A DNA stretch of 15,927 nucleotides from JAXHUH01 sp034211175 (GTDB lineage Bacteria; Actinomycetota; Acidimicrobiia; Acidimicrobiales; CAIXPF01): the NCBI GenBank assembly GCA_034211175.1, contig JAXHUH010000053.1, positions 1 to 15,927 on the forward strand, written 5' to 3'. The notes below the pieces were generated by a model, which worked only from the letters and a program-made list of their open reading frames with translations, was not told where the DNA came from and searched no databases. Position 1 is the stretch's first letter; every line of letters starts with the position of its first letter. A program made the position numbers and the translations under genes. Below, piece after piece: positions 13,605 to 15,927 of the stretch.

Positions 13605-14651
13605 TCAGGAGGGCCAGGGGCCGTCGAGCTCGACGATCCTGGCGGGCCGGCGCAGCGCACCGGCGAGCGCGTCGGTCAACGGGTAGTGGTCCCGCGGGGG
13701 CACGACCAGCACCAGGTCGGCGTCGGGGCCGACCCAACCGAGCGTCTCGGCCCGGTGGCGCACGTCCGCACCCTCGGGCACCAGCTCGGGGTCCACGCCG
13801 ACCGAGCAGACGACGACGACCCCGCGGCCGTCACCGTCGACGCCCATCGCCGCGGCGGGGAACGGGTCGATCAGGTTGTCGCGCGCCCGCGAACCCTCGA
13901 CCGGCGCCAGGTCGGCCGCGTCGACCAGGCCGGGCTCGGCGAGCACGGCGGCGCGCAGCCACCGTTCGCGGGCCAGGCGGTTGAGCACGTGGGGGCGGGC
14001 GTCGCCGTGACGGTGGAGGCGCACGGTGGCGACCACCGAGGTGAGCGCCTCGCCCGGGTCGCGCACGGCGTCGAGCATCGTCGACGCCTCCCGGTCGTAG
14101 CGGCCGACGCCGCTCTCGAGCCGGTACCCGCCGCCCGCGTCGTCGGCGACGACGCGGGCGATCTCGAGACCGGCGATCTCGCCGGTGACGACGCCGTGCT
14201 CGACGACGACATCGACACCCAGCTCGGTCAGGGGTGCGGCCGCGTCGAGCGCGGCCGGTTCCGGGTCGACCGGCGCGACGACGGGGGCCGCGTCGACGGC
14301 CACGAGGTCGCGGCCCGCGGATCGGTGCACGGTCACGTCGAGCGACGTCTCCGCGACCCGTCGGGCGAGGACGTCGCCGCCATCGTCGGCCACGACGTCG
14401 AGCGTCGCGACCCCGGCCTTGTGGGCCCGGGCCAGCACGCCGCCGAGGCGACCGGTGGCGTCGCCGTCGATCAGGGCCCAGCCGCGGCCGGCGCCGTCGT
14501 GGGCGAGGGTCCCGGTGGCGACGTCCACGAACGTGAACGCCTCCGGGTCGTGGCCCCGGTCGCCCATGAGGGCGCGGAGCTTGACGGTGAGGAGCCGGGA
14601 CCGCCGGGCGGCGTCCGCCCGGCTGTCGCCGACGTCGAGCTGATCGCTCAC
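13605..14651 (-). CDS. Unrecognised 348-aa protein coupled to rho
   Basis: I do not recognise this protein. Its GTG start (14651) overlaps the rho stop in an ATGTGA arrangement, the classical sign of translational coupling, and codon use is strongly G/C at third positions, so it is surely coding. No signal peptide or membrane segment is visible. The N-terminus (8-35) is basic. The first half is rich in Asp, Val and Ala, with GWALIDGDATGRLGGVLARA (57-76) and GVATLDVVADDGGDVLARR (80-98), which look like alternating beta strands and helices. The second half has YDREASTMLDAV (185-196), VLNRLARERWLRAAVLAEPG (222-241), RARDNLIDPFPAAA (255-268) and HYPLTDALAGALRRPARIVE (322-341). The arrangement suggests two alpha/beta domains. 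It occupies the place of rpmE in mycobacterial rho-prfA operons. No function is assigned. Confidence 0.88.
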   Translation of the reverse strand: MSDQLDVGDSRADAARRSRLLTVKLRALMGDRGHDPEAFTFVDVATGTLAHDGAGRGWALIDGDATGRLGGVLARAHKAGVATLDVVADDGGDVLARRVAETSLDVTVHRSAGRDLVAVDAAPVVAPVDPEPAALDAAAPLTELGVDVVVEHGVVTGEIAGLEIARVVADDAGGGYRLESGVGRYDREASTMLDAVRDPGEALTSVVATVRLHRHGDARPHVLNRLARERWLRAAVLAEPGLVDAADLAPVEGSRARDNLIDPFPAAAMGVDGDGRGVVVVCSVGVDPELVPEGADVRHRAETLGWVGPDADLVLVVPPRDHYPLTDALAGALRRPARIVELDGPWPS

Positions 14652-15927
14652 ATCGACGGGGCCTTGGCGATCTCCGCCAGGAACTCGTTGTTCGACTTGA
14701 ACGTCTTCATCCGGTCGATGAGCAGCTCGAGGCCCGCACCACCGGAGCCGCCGTCGGCGAGGCCGGACAGCACCCGGCGGAGCTTCCACACCATCTGCAG
14801 CTGGCGCCGCTCGAAGAGCAGCTCCTCGTGGCGGGTGGAGCTGGCGTCGACGTCGATCGCCGGGTAGATGCGCTTCTCGGCGAGGCGCCGGTCGAGCCGC
14901 AGCTCCATGTTGCCGGTGCCCTTGAACTCCTCGAAGATCACCTCGTCCATCCGCGAGCCGGTCTCGACCAGCGCGGTGGCGAGGATGGTGAGCGAGCCGC
15001 CCTCCTCGACGTTGCGGGCCGCACCGAAGAACCGCTTCGGCGGGTAGAGCGCACCGGTGTCGATACCGCCGGACATGATGCGGCCGGTGGCGGGTGCGGC
15101 CATGTTGTAGGCCCGTGCGAGGCGGGTGATGCCGTCGAGGATGATGACGACGTCCTCGCCCTGCTCGACCTGGCGCTTGGCCCGCTCGATGGTGAGCTCG
15201 GCGACCGCGGTGTGCTCGTCGCTCGGGCGGTCGAAGGTCGACGCGACCACCTCGCCCCGGACGGAGCGGCGCAGGTCGGTCACCTCCTCCGGCCGCTCGT
15301 CGACGAGCAGGATCATCACCTTGACCTCGGGGTTGTTGGCCTCGATGCACTGGGCGATGGTCTTCATCACCGTCGTCTTGCCCGCCTTCGGCGGCGACAC
15401 GATGAGCCCGCGCTGGCCCTTGCCGATCGGCGAGATGAGGTCGATGATCCTCGCCGTCATGTTGGTCGGGTCCTCGCTCTCCAACCGGAGCTTCTGGTCC
15501 GGGAAGAGCGGCGTGAGGTCCTCGAACTTCGGCCGGCCCCGCATCTTCTCGGGGTCCTCGCCGTTGACCCGGTCGACCCGCAGGAGGGCCGGGTTCTTCT
15601 CGTTGCGGCTCGCCGGGCGGCTGGTGCCGGAGATCAGGTCGCCCTTGCGGAGCCCGAACTGGCGGACCGTCTTCACGGAGACGTAGACGTCGTCCTTCGA
15701 CGGCAGCAGGCCCTTGAGGCGCAGGAAGCCGTAGCCCTCGTCGCGCAGGTCGAGCATGCCCTCGACGGGCACCGGCTCCTGGTTGTTGCTCTGCGACTCG
15801 TCCTGGGGGCGCTCGCCCTTGTCGCGACCGCGCCGACGGCGACGCCGGCCGGTGCGCTCCTGCTGGGAGTTGTCGCCCGAGCCGTTCTGGTCGTTGCGGG
15901 ACTGGTCGTTGCGGCCGCCGTCGCCCA
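14648..15927 (-). CDS. rho: Transcription termination factor Rho (partial; N-terminus outside window)
   Basis: The visible 425 residues cover the RNA-binding and ATPase parts of the hexameric RNA helicase Rho. The part nearest the window edge encodes Asn/Asp/Gln/Gly-rich sequence and an Arg cluster (RRRRRRGRDKGER, roughly 15809-15850), typical of the actinobacterial insertion before the cold-shock-like domain. That domain follows with GMLDLRDEGYGFLR and VYVSVKTVRQFGLRKGDLI. The Walker A motif is SPPKAGKTTVMKTIA, LLVDERPEEVTDL follows, Walker B is VVIILDGITRLARAYN, and the secondary RNA site lies around PPKRFFGAARN. The C-terminus reads LLIDRMKTFKSNNEFLAEIA. The frame remains open to 15927, so the true start lies outside. 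It heads the leftward block. Confidence 0.97.
   Translation of the reverse strand, partial: GDGGRNDQSRNDQNGSGDNSQQERTGRRRRRRGRDKGERPQDESQSNNQEPVPVEGMLDLRDEGYGFLRLKGLLPSKDDVYVSVKTVRQFGLRKGDLISGTSRPASRNEKNPALLRVDRVNGEDPEKMRGRPKFEDLTPLFPDQKLRLESEDPTNMTARIIDLISPIGKGQRGLIVSPPKAGKTTVMKTIAQCIEANNPEVKVMILLVDERPEEVTDLRRSVRGEVVASTFDRPSDEHTAVAELTIERAKRQVEQGEDVVIILDGITRLARAYNMAAPATGRIMSGGIDTGALYPPKRFFGAARNVEEGGSLTILATALVETGSRMDEVIFEEFKGTGNMELRLDRRLAEKRIYPAIDVDASSTRHEELLFERRQLQMVWKLRRVLSGLADGGSGGAGLELLIDRMKTFKSNNEFLAEIAKAPSM

Noticed and set aside
13499..13660. A longer RF1 starting at 13660
   Set aside because: The added 54 residues are Pro/Ser-rich and unlike RF1; starting at 13498 gives the normal length and N-terminus.
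11165..13984. A 939-codon open frame on the plus strand
   Set aside because: It lies opposite prfA, prmC and the cyclic-nucleotide-binding gene, which match known families. High GC leaves few stops in antisense frames, and the translation is low-complexity Gly/Arg/Asp-rich.
14652..15350. A longer N-terminus for the rho-coupled unknown protein, open to 15350
   Set aside because: This part is the out-of-frame shadow of rho and is Arg/Pro-rich; the GTG at 14651 overlapping the rho stop is the natural start.
1..15927. Insertion sequence, integrase or prophage remnants
   Set aside because: No transposase, integrase or terminal inverted repeat pair was seen anywhere in the window.

Overview
The window reads as a high-GC actinobacterial chromosome segment. 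Third codon positions are strongly G/C, GTG starts are frequent, and Rho carries an Arg/Asn/Asp-rich N-terminal region of the actinobacterial kind. The gene set and order suggest an environmental lineage such as the class Acidimicrobiia. That placement is my inference; no rRNA or taxon-specific marker is present.

Bases 1-10291 are mostly an exopolysaccharide/capsule (or related envelope glycan) locus. The left edge holds the probable tail of an unidentified upstream gene, overlapping a Wzy/O-antigen-ligase-type polymerase (140-1591), which is followed by a GT4 glycosyltransferase (1599-2849). A strong bidirectional hairpin (2868-2903) separates these from a leftward operon of three genes: a GT2 glycosyltransferase (5542-4622), a hexapeptide-repeat acyltransferase (4563-3979) and a rhamnosyltransferase-like GT2 (3986-2997). 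Divergent from that operon is a TuaH-like GT4 (5725-6858). A 555-bp gene-poor stretch follows. It holds a 29-bp tandem repeat that starts on the preceding gene's last codons, a GC-rich hairpin, a cluster of GGTTC motifs in inverted and direct order, and a possible leaderless small ORF. Next come a WbaP/WcaJ-type initiating sugar-phosphate transferase (7414-8949) and a WecA/TagO-type HexNAc-1-phosphate transferase (9059-10291).

Bases 10338-15927 are a leftward housekeeping block. In transcription order it is rho (N-terminus cut by the window edge), an unrecognised 348-aa protein translationally coupled to rho, prfA (RF1), prmC (RF1/RF2 glutamine methyltransferase), a single-domain cyclic-nucleotide-binding protein, and rpiB. 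It meets the wecA-like gene tail to tail. The order rho-X-prfA-prmC with a wecA-type gene nearby recalls the mycobacterial rho-rpmE-prfA-prmC-sua5-rfe-atp order. Here rpmE is absent between rho and prfA, sua5 is not seen, and the wecA-like gene is inverted.

Functionally, the two membrane initiating enzymes would load the first sugar phosphate onto a polyprenyl carrier. The four glycosyltransferases would extend the repeat unit, the acyltransferase would decorate it or its precursor, and the Wzy-like protein would polymerise or ligate it. No flippase, chain-length regulator or export protein is complete in the window. I did not find a clear new multi-gene system. The most unusual items are the rho-coupled unknown protein, the tandem repeats beside two start/stop codons, the RBS-covering hairpin before the polymerase gene, and the complex leader upstream of the initiating transferase.
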